Shown piece after piece: positions 1 through 5,304 of a stretch of 5,941 nt of DNA (positions are counted from its first letter, which is position 1; each line of letters starts with the position of its first letter). The position numbers were made by a program, and so were the translations under genes. The notes beneath the pieces are model-generated. The model was given only the letters and a program-made list of their open reading frames with translations, made no database searches and was not told the origin of the DNA. The stretch comes from Rhodospirillales bacterium (lineage in GTDB: Bacteria; Pseudomonadota; Alphaproteobacteria; JAREAF01). The DNA lies in NCBI GenBank assembly GCA_029240475.1, contig JAREAF010000208.1, positions 1 to 5,941 on the forward strand, written 5' to 3'.

Positions 1-412
1 GGGTCGGCCGGGTCTGGCCGGCGGCATGGCAGCGCTTGACGAACTCGGCGTGCTTGGCCGGGAAGCGGACGGGGAGCCCCATCGCCTCATGCCAGCGGTT
101 GGCGATCGGCGCCAGATGCGGATAGAGCGACTCCCGCAGCTCGGCCACGAGCGGGGGCAGGGGATAGGCGAAGTATTTGTACTCGCCCTGGCCGAAGCCG
201 TGCCGCGCCATGACGATTCGGCTGCGGAACAGCGGGTCCTCGTCATAGAGCCGGGAGGTGCGCTCGCACTCCTCAGCCTGCAGCAGCTTCGGCAGCACCG
301 CCCAGCCCTGCGCGTCGAGATCGCTCTCGGCTCGCTCCCAGCCGATCCCGGCCACCCGGTCGGCCACAGCCTCGGAAGGTGACCGGCGCTTCGCTCTCGC
401 TGCAGAGGTCAT
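1..412 (-). CDS. 2-oxoglutarate/Fe(II)-dependent oxygenase, N-terminal part (cut by left edge)
   Basis: Translating the minus strand from the ATG at 412-410 gives 137 open codons to the window edge, beginning MTSAARAKRRSPSEAVADRV. The product has a basic start, then a segment with DLDAQGWAVLPKLL (about residues 31-44), then FRSRIVMARHGFGQGEYKYF (about 63-82) and FVKRCHAAGQTRPT (about 124-137). I recognise these blocks from a bacterial family usually annotated as 2OG-Fe(II) oxygenase, resembling prolyl 4-hydroxylases. Such enzymes couple 2-oxoglutarate decarboxylation to hydroxylation of a substrate using Fe(II) and O2. The family's HxD...H iron site would lie just beyond the left edge, so catalytic competence cannot be judged. 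No nearer in-frame ATG or GTG exists upstream before the stop at 502-500, and no strong ribosome binding site is seen. It lies 73 bases downstream of the DUF72 gene on the same strand and may share its transcript. The substrate is unknown. Confidence 0.8.
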   Translation of the reverse strand, partial: MTSAARAKRRSPSEAVADRVAGIGWERAESDLDAQGWAVLPKLLQAEECERTSRLYDEDPLFRSRIVMARHGFGQGEYKYFAYPLPPLVAELRESLYPHLAPIANRWHEAMGLPVRFPAKHAEFVKRCHAAGQTRPT

Positions 413-437
413 GGCTCGGATTCGCTGCTCGTCCTTC

Positions 438-467
438 CGGGAGAATGGCGTACTCGCCGCGCTCCCG
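438..467 (-). other. Two-tier inverted repeat between the DUF72 and oxygenase genes
   Basis: Within the 73-base gap between the two minus-strand genes, outer arms CGGGAG/CTCCCG (438-443 and 462-467) enclose inner arms GGCG/CGCC (447-450 and 455-458) with a 4-base loop and a 3+3 internal loop. On the minus-strand transcript this could form a bulged hairpin in the 5' region of the oxygenase gene. It has no U-run after it, so it does not look like an intrinsic terminator. It may be an RNA structure or processing site, or simply a chance product of high GC. Confidence 0.3.
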
Positions 468-485
468 CACTCCGCTTCTTGCGCC

Positions 486-1250
486 TCATAGCCGCTCGAT
501 CAGCGCCATGGCGGCCGCGGGCGCGCGCAGCTTCGCGCCCGAGATGAAATAGACGAAGACGTCGCCGCGTTCCGCCCAGCCCTTCGCGCGCTCGGCCCAG
601 CGGTCGAGCTCGGCCGCCTCATAGCCGGTCGGCACCTCCTCGCGGCAGCTCATCAGCCGCGCATAGGTGAAATTCGCCGTCGGCTCCTCGATCTGCGGGA
701 ACTTGTCGGAATGGGCGAAGGTGATCGCGACCTGATGCCGCCGCGCGAGATCATGGAAGCGCGGGTCCTCAAAGCTGCGATGTCGCACCTCGAGCGCATG
801 GCGCAGCGGCAACCCGTTCACCTCCCGCGGCAGCAGCTTGAAAAAGGCCTCGACATCGTCGGGATCGAATTTCTTGCTCTCCGCAAGCTGCCAGTTGATC
901 GGCCCGAGCCGCGCGCCCAGTTCGCTCAGCCCCTGCCCGGCATAGCGGGCGACCGATTCCGTTGCCGTGGCCAGCTCCTTGCGGTTGGTGACGTAGCGCG
1001 AACCCTTCACCGAAAAGACGAAGCCCTCGGGCGTCTCGTCGCGCCATTTGCGCCAGCTCTCCGGCTTGAAGGTGGAATAGAAGGTGCCGTTGATCTCGAT
1101 GGAGGTCAGCTTGCGGCTGGCATATTCCAGCTCGCGCTTGTGCGTCAGCCCCTCGGGATAGAAGAGGCCGCGCCAGGGCTCGTAAGTCCAGCCGCCGATG
1201 CCGACGAAAATGCGGCCGCCCGGGGCCGGTTTGTTCCGCTTGGTCGCCAT
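486..1250 (-). CDS. DUF72 family protein (YecE-like)
   Basis: This gene encodes 254 residues, close to the usual size of DUF72 proteins, which are TIM-barrel proteins of unestablished biochemical function. The N-terminal hallmark is clear: VGIGGWTYEPWRGLFYP (residues 16-32), then the SIEINGTFYS strand (50-59), FVFSVKGSRYVTN (a barrel strand with conserved K and R), GPINWQL, LEVRHRSF and VFVYF near the C-terminus. No signal peptide or membrane segment is evident, so it is probably cytoplasmic. I chose the ATG at 1250-1248. The frame stays open to a TTG at 1286, but that start is weaker and adds a non-conserved leader. A GGAGGAG sequence (1273-1267) lies an unusually long 16 bases before the ATG, so the start is not certain. 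The gene is divergent from pncA and followed by the oxygenase gene. I give no catalytic role because none is established. Confidence 0.9.
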   Translation of the reverse strand: MATKRNKPAPGGRIFVGIGGWTYEPWRGLFYPEGLTHKRELEYASRKLTSIEINGTFYSTFKPESWRKWRDETPEGFVFSVKGSRYVTNRKELATATESVARYAGQGLSELGARLGPINWQLAESKKFDPDDVEAFFKLLPREVNGLPLRHALEVRHRSFEDPRFHDLARRHQVAITFAHSDKFPQIEEPTANFTYARLMSCREEVPTGYEAAELDRWAERAKGWAERGDVFVYFISGAKLRAPAAAMALIERL

Positions 1251-1352
1251 GGCGACAAGGCTCGCGCTCCTCCGGGGCGATTGCAAGACCCCGCGCCGTT
1301 GCCATTCGCGGGCCGCGCTCCTAAGCTTTTCGCCTCAGCCTGGGAGGGCGCC
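1251..1352. promoter_or_regulatory. Divergent intergenic region between the DUF72 gene and pncA
   Basis: These 102 bases separate two outward-facing genes and must supply initiation signals for both unless the DUF72 gene is driven from elsewhere. Towards pncA there is a candidate sigma-70-type pair: TTGCCA (1299-1304) and TAAGCT (1322-1327), separated by 17 bases. The first box fits well (5 of 6 to TTGACA) and the second is poor (3 of 6). No convincing promoter was found for the DUF72 direction, and no clear operator palindrome is visible. The assignment is inferred mainly from gene layout. Confidence 0.4.
1342..1348 (+). promoter_or_regulatory. Ribosome binding site of pncA
   Basis: GGGAGGG ends four bases before the ATG at 1353. 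It decides the start of pncA. The same reading frame is open for more than 200 codons upstream through the antisense of the DUF72 gene, so a longest-frame rule would give a wrong start. Confidence 0.65.
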
Positions 1353-1973
1353 ATGACCGGTTCGGCCTTGATCGTCATCGATGTCCAGAACGATTTCTGC
1401 CCCGGCGGGGCGCTGGCCGTGCCGAAAGGGGACGAGGTCGTCCGGCCGATCAACCGGCTGATCCAAGCCTTCGACCATGTCGTCCTCACGCAGGACTGGC
1501 ATCCGAAGGGTCATTCCAGCTTCGCCTCCAGCCACAAGGGGGGCGCTGCCTTCTCCAACGTCGCGATGCCATATGGCGAGCAGACGCTGTGGCCCGACCA
1601 TTGCGTGCAGGGCACGCCGGGCGCGGAGTTCCACATCGAGCTGGTCTGGAGCAAGGCGGAGCTGATCATCCGCAAGGGCTTCCGCAGCGCGATCGACAGC
1701 TATTCGGCCTTCTTCGAGAACGATCGCGCCACGCCGACCGGGCTCGGCGGCTATCTGAAGGAGCGCGGCCTGACGCGGCTGGTGATGGCCGGCCTCGCCA
1801 CCGATTTCTGCGTCGCCTATTCCGCGCTGGATGCAGCGCGCCTCGGCTTCGAGGTGACGGTGGCGATGGATGCCTGCCGGGCGATCGATCTGGGCGGATC
1901 GCTCACATCGGCCGAGGAGCAGATGCGCGCCGCGGGGGTGACGCTGACGCAGAGCACGCAGCTCGCGGCCTGA
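1353..1973 (+). CDS. pncA: Nicotinamidase (pyrazinamidase-type), PncA
   Basis: The protein has 206 residues, the normal size for PncA of the isochorismatase-like hydrolase fold. It hydrolyses nicotinamide to nicotinate and ammonia in the cytoplasm, feeding the Preiss-Handler route of NAD recycling. The catalytic triad is visible: Asp10 in IDVQNDFCPGGAL, Lys108 in IIRKGF and Cys153 in GLATDFCV. The metal ligands expected from characterised PncA proteins are Asp48 and His50 in TQDWHP, His54 in GHSSFAS and His83 in WPDHCVQGT. The Leu148-Ala149 step occupies the position of the family's cis-peptide before the nucleophile. The start at 1353 is supported by a GGGAGGG ribosome binding site and by the position of the conserved N-terminal strand. 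It is divergent from the DUF72 gene and convergent with livF, sharing the stop palindrome TGATCA. It looks like a single-gene unit. No sign of truncation or transfer is seen. Confidence 0.96.
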   Translation: MTGSALIVIDVQNDFCPGGALAVPKGDEVVRPINRLIQAFDHVVLTQDWHPKGHSSFASSHKGGAAFSNVAMPYGEQTLWPDHCVQGTPGAEFHIELVWSKAELIIRKGFRSAIDSYSAFFENDRATPTGLGGYLKERGLTRLVMAGLATDFCVAYSALDAARLGFEVTVAMDACRAIDLGGSLTSAEEQMRAAGVTLTQSTQLAA

Positions 1974-1976
1974 TCA
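1971..1976. other. Shared convergent stop palindrome TGATCA
   Basis: Bases 1971-1973 are the TGA stop of pncA. Bases 1974-1976, read on the minus strand, are the TGA stop of livF. The two genes therefore abut tail to tail with no spacer, and TGATCA serves as both stops. No terminator can fit between them, so each transcript must run into the antisense of the other gene. Confidence 0.9.
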
Positions 1977-2687
1977 GCGCCGACCCGGGCCGACGCCCAC
2001 ATAGTGCTGAACCAGGGCTGGGTCGGCATGCACCGCCTCCGGCCGGACGATCGCCCGCAGCATGCCCGTTTCCAGGAACGCGATGCGGTCGGCGACCGAC
2101 AGCGCCGATTCCACCCGCTGCTCGACCAGCACGATCGCGACGCCTTGGCTCTTCAGCTCGCGCACGGCGGCGAGGATCGCCTGGATCATGCTCGGCATCA
2201 GCCCCTCGGTCGGCTCGTCGAGCAGCAGCAGCTTGGGCTCCAGGCAGAGCGCCCGCGCGATCGCGAGCATCTCCTGCTCGCCCCCGCTCAAGGTGCCGGA
2301 GATTTGGGTGAGACGGCTCCTGAGCGCGGGGAAGAGCGCCAGCGCCCGCTCGCGCGCCTCATCCCCGCTCCCGCGCGCCATCAACCCGATGGTGAGATTC
2401 TCCTCGACCGTCAGCTCGGCGAACAGGCGCCGACCCTGGGGCACATAGGCGATGCCAAGCCTCGCGAACCCATACGCGGGCAGCCGTGTCAGCTCGCGCC
2501 CGTCGAGGGTGATACAGCCCGCGCGCGGCTTGATCAGCCCGATCATGGTCTTGAGGAGCGTGGTCTTGCCCGCGCCGTTGCGGCCGAGCAGGCACAGGAC
2601 CTCGCCCGGCGCGACCTCGAGCGAGATCCCGCGCAGGACCTGCACATTGCCGTAGAAGCAGTCGATGCCGGCGAGCCGCAGGGTCAT
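1974..2687 (-). CDS. livF: Branched-chain/hydrophobic amino acid ABC transporter ATPase, LivF type
   Basis: This is a 237-residue ABC ATPase, the usual LivF length. It is one of two ATPase subunits powering a Liv/HAAT importer at the cytoplasmic face of the inner membrane. Visible motifs are Walker A GRNGAGKTT (35-43), Q-loop YVPQGRRLF with Gln84, signature LSGGEQ (133-138), Walker B LLLLDEP with Asp157 and Glu158, and LVEQ with Gln190 at the switch position where most ABC ATPases have His. Gln there is typical of LivF. The D-loop region reads EPTEGLMPSM rather than the more common SLGLAP form, which suggests a particular HAAT subgroup. The ATG overlaps the livG stop as ATGA, so translation is probably coupled. 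GGAGG (2705-2701) lies 13 bases upstream. It is the last gene of the operon. The same frame stays open upstream through livG, but the ATPase homology starts only at this ATG (MTLRLAGIDCFYGN). Confidence 0.95.
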   Translation of the reverse strand: MTLRLAGIDCFYGNVQVLRGISLEVAPGEVLCLLGRNGAGKTTLLKTMIGLIKPRAGCITLDGRELTRLPAYGFARLGIAYVPQGRRLFAELTVEENLTIGLMARGSGDEARERALALFPALRSRLTQISGTLSGGEQEMLAIARALCLEPKLLLLDEPTEGLMPSMIQAILAAVRELKSQGVAIVLVEQRVESALSVADRIAFLETGMLRAIVRPEAVHADPALVQHYVGVGPGRR

Positions 2688-3400
2688 GAGCCGAGATAGG
2701 CCTCCTGCACCTGCGGATTGGCACGGATCTCCTCGGGCGCGCCTTCGGCGAGGATCCGGCCGTTGTCCATCACCGTGATGCGCTGCGCCAGCTCCATGAC
2801 GACGGCCATGTTGTGCTCGATGAGGAGCACGGTCGCCTCCGCTGCGACGTCGCGGATCAGCGCACAGAAGTGATCGATCTCCGCGTCGGAGAGCCCTTGC
2901 GTCGGCTCGTCCAGGATCAGCAGCTTGGGCTTGAGCGCCAGGCCCAGTGCGATCTCGAGCAGCCGCTGATGGCCATAGGGCAGCACGCCGGCCACCACCC
3001 CCGCGCGGTCGGCGAGCCCGACACGGCCGAGCAGACGCGCCACCTCCCGATCGAGCGCGCGATGTCCGTGGACGCGCCGCTGCGCGGCGAGCGCGACGTT
3101 GTCGAAGCAGGTGAGCCCGCCGAACACGCTCGTGATCTGGAAGGTGTAGGCGATGCCGCGCTGCACGCGCGCCCAGGCGCTGAGCCCGGTGATGTCGCGG
3201 TCCTCGAACCGGACCCGGCCCCGGCTCGGATCGATCCGGCCGCAGATCATCCCGACGAGCGTGGTCTTGCCCGCGCCATTCGGCCCGATGATCGCGCGGA
3301 TCTCGCCGCGGTCGAGCGCGAAATCGACGCCGTCCACGGCCTTGACGCCGCCGAAATGCCGGCTGAGCCCTTCGGTCGCGAGCAGCGTCACGGCAGCCAC
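2684..3400 (-). CDS. livG: Branched-chain/hydrophobic amino acid ABC transporter ATPase, LivG type
   Basis: This 238-residue protein is the second ATPase of the importer. It carries Walker A GPNGAGKTT (39-47), Q-loop YTFQITSVF with Gln88, a signature region LPYGHQRLLEI (140-150), Walker B LLILDEP with Asp164 and Glu165, and the switch His196 in LLIEHNM. The signature begins PYGHQ instead of SGGQ, and the D-loop reads TQGLSDAEI rather than the AGLNPxE common in LivG. Both still fit an active ATPase but mark a divergent subgroup. The start is a GTG at 3400-3398 with AAGG (3411-3408) seven bases upstream, overlapping the livM end by 13 bases. A second in-frame GTG at 3391-3389 would give a 4-base GTGA overlap and a protein starting MTLLATEGL, so the true start could be three codons later. 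The stop overlaps the livF start. Confidence 0.95.
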   Translation of the reverse strand: MAAVTLLATEGLSRHFGGVKAVDGVDFALDRGEIRAIIGPNGAGKTTLVGMICGRIDPSRGRVRFEDRDITGLSAWARVQRGIAYTFQITSVFGGLTCFDNVALAAQRRVHGHRALDREVARLLGRVGLADRAGVVAGVLPYGHQRLLEIALGLALKPKLLILDEPTQGLSDAEIDHFCALIRDVAAEATVLLIEHNMAVVMELAQRITVMDNGRILAEGAPEEIRANPQVQEAYLGS

Positions 3401-4347
3401 GGCGCGGCCTTGGCGCGCACCGTCCCGAGAATCCCTTTTGGAAAGACGAGCACGAGAAGCACAAGCGCGACGCCGACCAGCAGCAGATAGGCGGAGGTGT
3501 AGCCGCTGATCACATCGACCAGATAGAACATCAGCACGGTGCCGATCAGCGGCCCCAAGGTCGTGCCGACCCCGCCCAGCAGCACCCAGAGCAGCGGCAG
3601 GATCGAATATTGGATTGAGGCGAAGGTCGAGCCGACATAGGAGAAGAGGAGCGCATAGGCCGCTCCCGCCGCGCCGGAGATCGCGCCGGAGGCGGCCAGG
3701 GCCAGCAGCTTGTAGCGGAAGGTGTGGTAGCCCAGCATGGTTGTGCGCTGCTCGTTCTCGCGAATGGCGACGAGCACGCGCCCGATGGGCGAGCGCACCA
3801 GGACGAAGGTGGCCATGAGACAGGCGGCGAACAGCAGCAGCGCGAAGTTGTAGCGCGTGCCGGGGTCGGAGAGGTCGAAGAAGAAGCTGCCGATTTGGTA
3901 TTGCCGGGAGGCCTCAGGCAGCACGAAGCCTTCGTCGCCGCGCGTGAAAGCGGCGAAATAGAGCGTCGTCAGGAACGCCGCCTGCGAGAACATCAAGGTC
4001 ACGATCATGAAGGCGACGCCGCTGGTGCGCAGCGCGACGAGGCCGACCGCAACCGCAAGCGCGAGCCCGGACAAGACGCCGATGGCGAAGCCGCTCGCGG
4101 CATTGACGCCTAGGAGCTGGACCGCGAGCCCGGCGCCGTAGAGCCCCGCCGCGAACAGCATCGCATGCCCGAGGCTGAGCAGCCCCGTATAGCCGAGCAG
4201 GAGATTGTATCCGGCGGCGTAGGAGGCCAGCACGAGGATGCGCGCGAGGTTGCGGTGGTGATAGTCGGGCAGCACGAATTGCAGCGCGAACAGGCCGGCG
4301 AGCACCGCCAGATGCAGCAGCAAAGCGCGCCGCGTGCCGGTATGCAT
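3388..4347 (-). CDS. livM: Branched-chain/hydrophobic amino acid ABC transporter permease, LivM type
   Basis: This 319-residue polytopic membrane protein forms half of the translocation channel with LivH. It is about the usual LivM length. Family marks in order are a hydrophobic first helix (about 9-26), GYTGLLSLGHAMLFAAG (52-68), a long run of helices, the cytoplasmic coupling segment RENEQRTTMLGYHTFRYKLL (196-215) that docks on the ATPases, GGVGTTLGPLIGT (258-270), and the terminal FPKGILG (302-308). The ATG at 4347 overlaps the last base of the livH stop as TGATG. A good ribosome binding site, GAGGG (4356-4352), lies four bases upstream inside the end of livH. Tight coupling with livH and livG indicates a single operon with near-equal subunit production. 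The sequence is intact. Confidence 0.95.
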   Translation of the reverse strand: MHTGTRRALLLHLAVLAGLFALQFVLPDYHHRNLARILVLASYAAGYNLLLGYTGLLSLGHAMLFAAGLYGAGLAVQLLGVNAASGFAIGVLSGLALAVAVGLVALRTSGVAFMIVTLMFSQAAFLTTLYFAAFTRGDEGFVLPEASRQYQIGSFFFDLSDPGTRYNFALLLFAACLMATFVLVRSPIGRVLVAIRENEQRTTMLGYHTFRYKLLALAASGAISGAAGAAYALLFSYVGSTFASIQYSILPLLWVLLGGVGTTLGPLIGTVLMFYLVDVISGYTSAYLLLVGVALVLLVLVFPKGILGTVRAKAAPWLP

Positions 4348-5228
4348 CAGGCCCTCGCGCTCCCGAACAGGCCCGAGGGGCGGAACACCAGCACCAGCGC
4401 CACGAACAGCGTGGCGATGATCTTGGCCAGGGTCGGCGAGAAGAAGACCGAGATCACGCCGTCGCTGATGCCTATCACGAAGGCCGCGACCAAGGTGCCC
4501 CTCAAGCTCCCGAGCCCGCCGATGATCACCGTGATGAAGGAGAGCAGGAGCGGGTCGAGCCCCATGAGGTAATGCGCCTGCTGGATCGGCACGATCAGCA
4601 CGCCGGCGGTGGCGGCCAGCATGGCGCCCAGCGCGAAGATGCCGGAATAGACGCGCTCGACCGGGATGCCGAAGGCCTGCGCCGTCTCGCGGTCATATTG
4701 CGTGGCGCGCATGACGAGCCCGATGCGCGTGCGCATGAGCAGATACCAGGTCGCCGCCAGCAGCGCGGCGGCGGCGGCGATGACCACCAGCTTGTATCCG
4801 GAATAGCCGAACCAGGGGAACTGGACGCGAAAGCTGATCGGCGCCGTCACGGGGCGCGCATAGGGGCCATAGAAGGTGAGGACGAGCTGCTGGAGGATGT
4901 AGAGCAGGCCGATGGTCGCGACGATGGTCGCCTCGGGCGCGTAGTTGAGGCGGCGCAGCACCAGCCGGTCGGCGAGGAGCGCGACGGCGCCGACCGCGAG
5001 CGGGCTGGCGATGAGCGCGAGCAGGAAGCCCAGCGCGGGGCTCGCCGGGATCAGGCTGCTCACGGCCCAGGCCAGCACCGCGCCCAGCATGAAGAACTCG
5101 CCATGCGCCACATTGACCACGCGCATGACCCCGAAGACGAGCGAGAGCCCGAGCGCCGTCAGCGCCAGCACGAAGGCGGTGACGGTCCCCTCCAGCAGTG
5201 CCAGGAACAGATGCGGGCCGAAGCTCAT
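4347..5228 (-). CDS. livH: Branched-chain/hydrophobic amino acid ABC transporter permease, LivH type
   Basis: This 293-residue integral membrane protein is the second permease of the importer and has the usual LivH length. The N-terminal family block GLSLVFGVMRVVNVAHGEFF spans residues 27-46. Later come RLNYAPEATIVATIGL (a helix entry), the cytoplasmic coupling loop MRATQYDRETAQAFGI (173-188), GGLGSLRGT (237-245) and the terminal FRPSGLFG (282-289). Several hydrophobic stretches fit about eight membrane helices. The ATG at 5228-5226 begins MSFGPHLFLALLEG, the expected distance ahead of the first conserved block. No strong ribosome binding site is visible; only an AAAAG stretch is present upstream. 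A stem-loop sits 24 bases upstream of the start in the leader from the solute-binding protein gene, which could set its expression below that of the binding protein. Confidence 0.95.
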   Translation of the reverse strand: MSFGPHLFLALLEGTVTAFVLALTALGLSLVFGVMRVVNVAHGEFFMLGAVLAWAVSSLIPASPALGFLLALIASPLAVGAVALLADRLVLRRLNYAPEATIVATIGLLYILQQLVLTFYGPYARPVTAPISFRVQFPWFGYSGYKLVVIAAAAALLAATWYLLMRTRIGLVMRATQYDRETAQAFGIPVERVYSGIFALGAMLAATAGVLIVPIQQAHYLMGLDPLLLSFITVIIGGLGSLRGTLVAAFVIGISDGVISVFFSPTLAKIIATLFVALVLVFRPSGLFGSARA

Positions 5229-5239
5229 GCCGGCGGGCT

Positions 5240-5252
5240 TTTCGATACGAAA
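5240..5252 (-). repeat. Small inverted repeat after the livK-livH hairpin
   Basis: TTTCG (5240-5244) and CGAAA (5248-5252) are complementary arms with a 3-base loop. The element follows directly on the larger hairpin in the minus-strand transcript. Its first arm contains the only short U-run downstream of that hairpin, so folding here would remove U residues needed for intrinsic termination. Confidence 0.45.
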
Positions 5253-5274
5253 CCGCCCGGCCGAAGCCGGGCGG
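5253..5274 (-). terminator. Intercistronic UUCG hairpin between livK and livH (attenuator or mRNA-stabilising stem)
   Basis: On the minus strand, arms CCGCCCGGC (5274-5266) and GCCGGGCGG (5261-5253) form a perfect 9-base stem closed by C-G around a TTCG loop, the exceptionally stable cUUCGg tetraloop. It starts 30 bases after the binding-protein stop codon and ends 24 bases before the livH start. Only three T residues follow, so it is a weak intrinsic terminator at best. In Liv-type operons such intergenic stems commonly allow partial read-through or protect the 3' end of the binding-protein mRNA, giving more receptor than permease. The structure is seen directly; the regulatory role is inferred. 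Confidence 0.6.
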
Positions 5275-5304
5275 ATCCGGGCGAAGCGACAGGCATTTGC
5301 CGGG

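Noticed and set aside
26..382. Plus-strand open frame of 118 codons at the left end
   Set aside because: The minus strand over the same bases encodes conserved 2OG-oxygenase blocks; the plus-strand product shows no family features.
438..467. Intrinsic terminator after the DUF72 gene
   Set aside because: The stem is interrupted by an internal loop and followed by GAAGGAC on the minus strand, with no U-run.
273..470. Minus-strand open frame of 65 codons overlapping the oxygenase start
   Set aside because: It is out of frame with the recognisable oxygenase and has a low-complexity Arg/Gly/Ala product.
711..1352. The pncA reading frame stays open for 214 codons upstream of its start
   Set aside because: This stretch is the antisense of the well-supported DUF72 gene, has no family features, and pncA has its own ATG and ribosome binding site at 1342-1355.
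2688..3464. The livF frame stays open upstream across livG, suggesting a long fusion protein
   Set aside because: The upstream part is arginine-rich out-of-frame translation of livG. The complete livG protein with all ABC motifs occupies the same bases in another frame, and livF homology starts at 2687.
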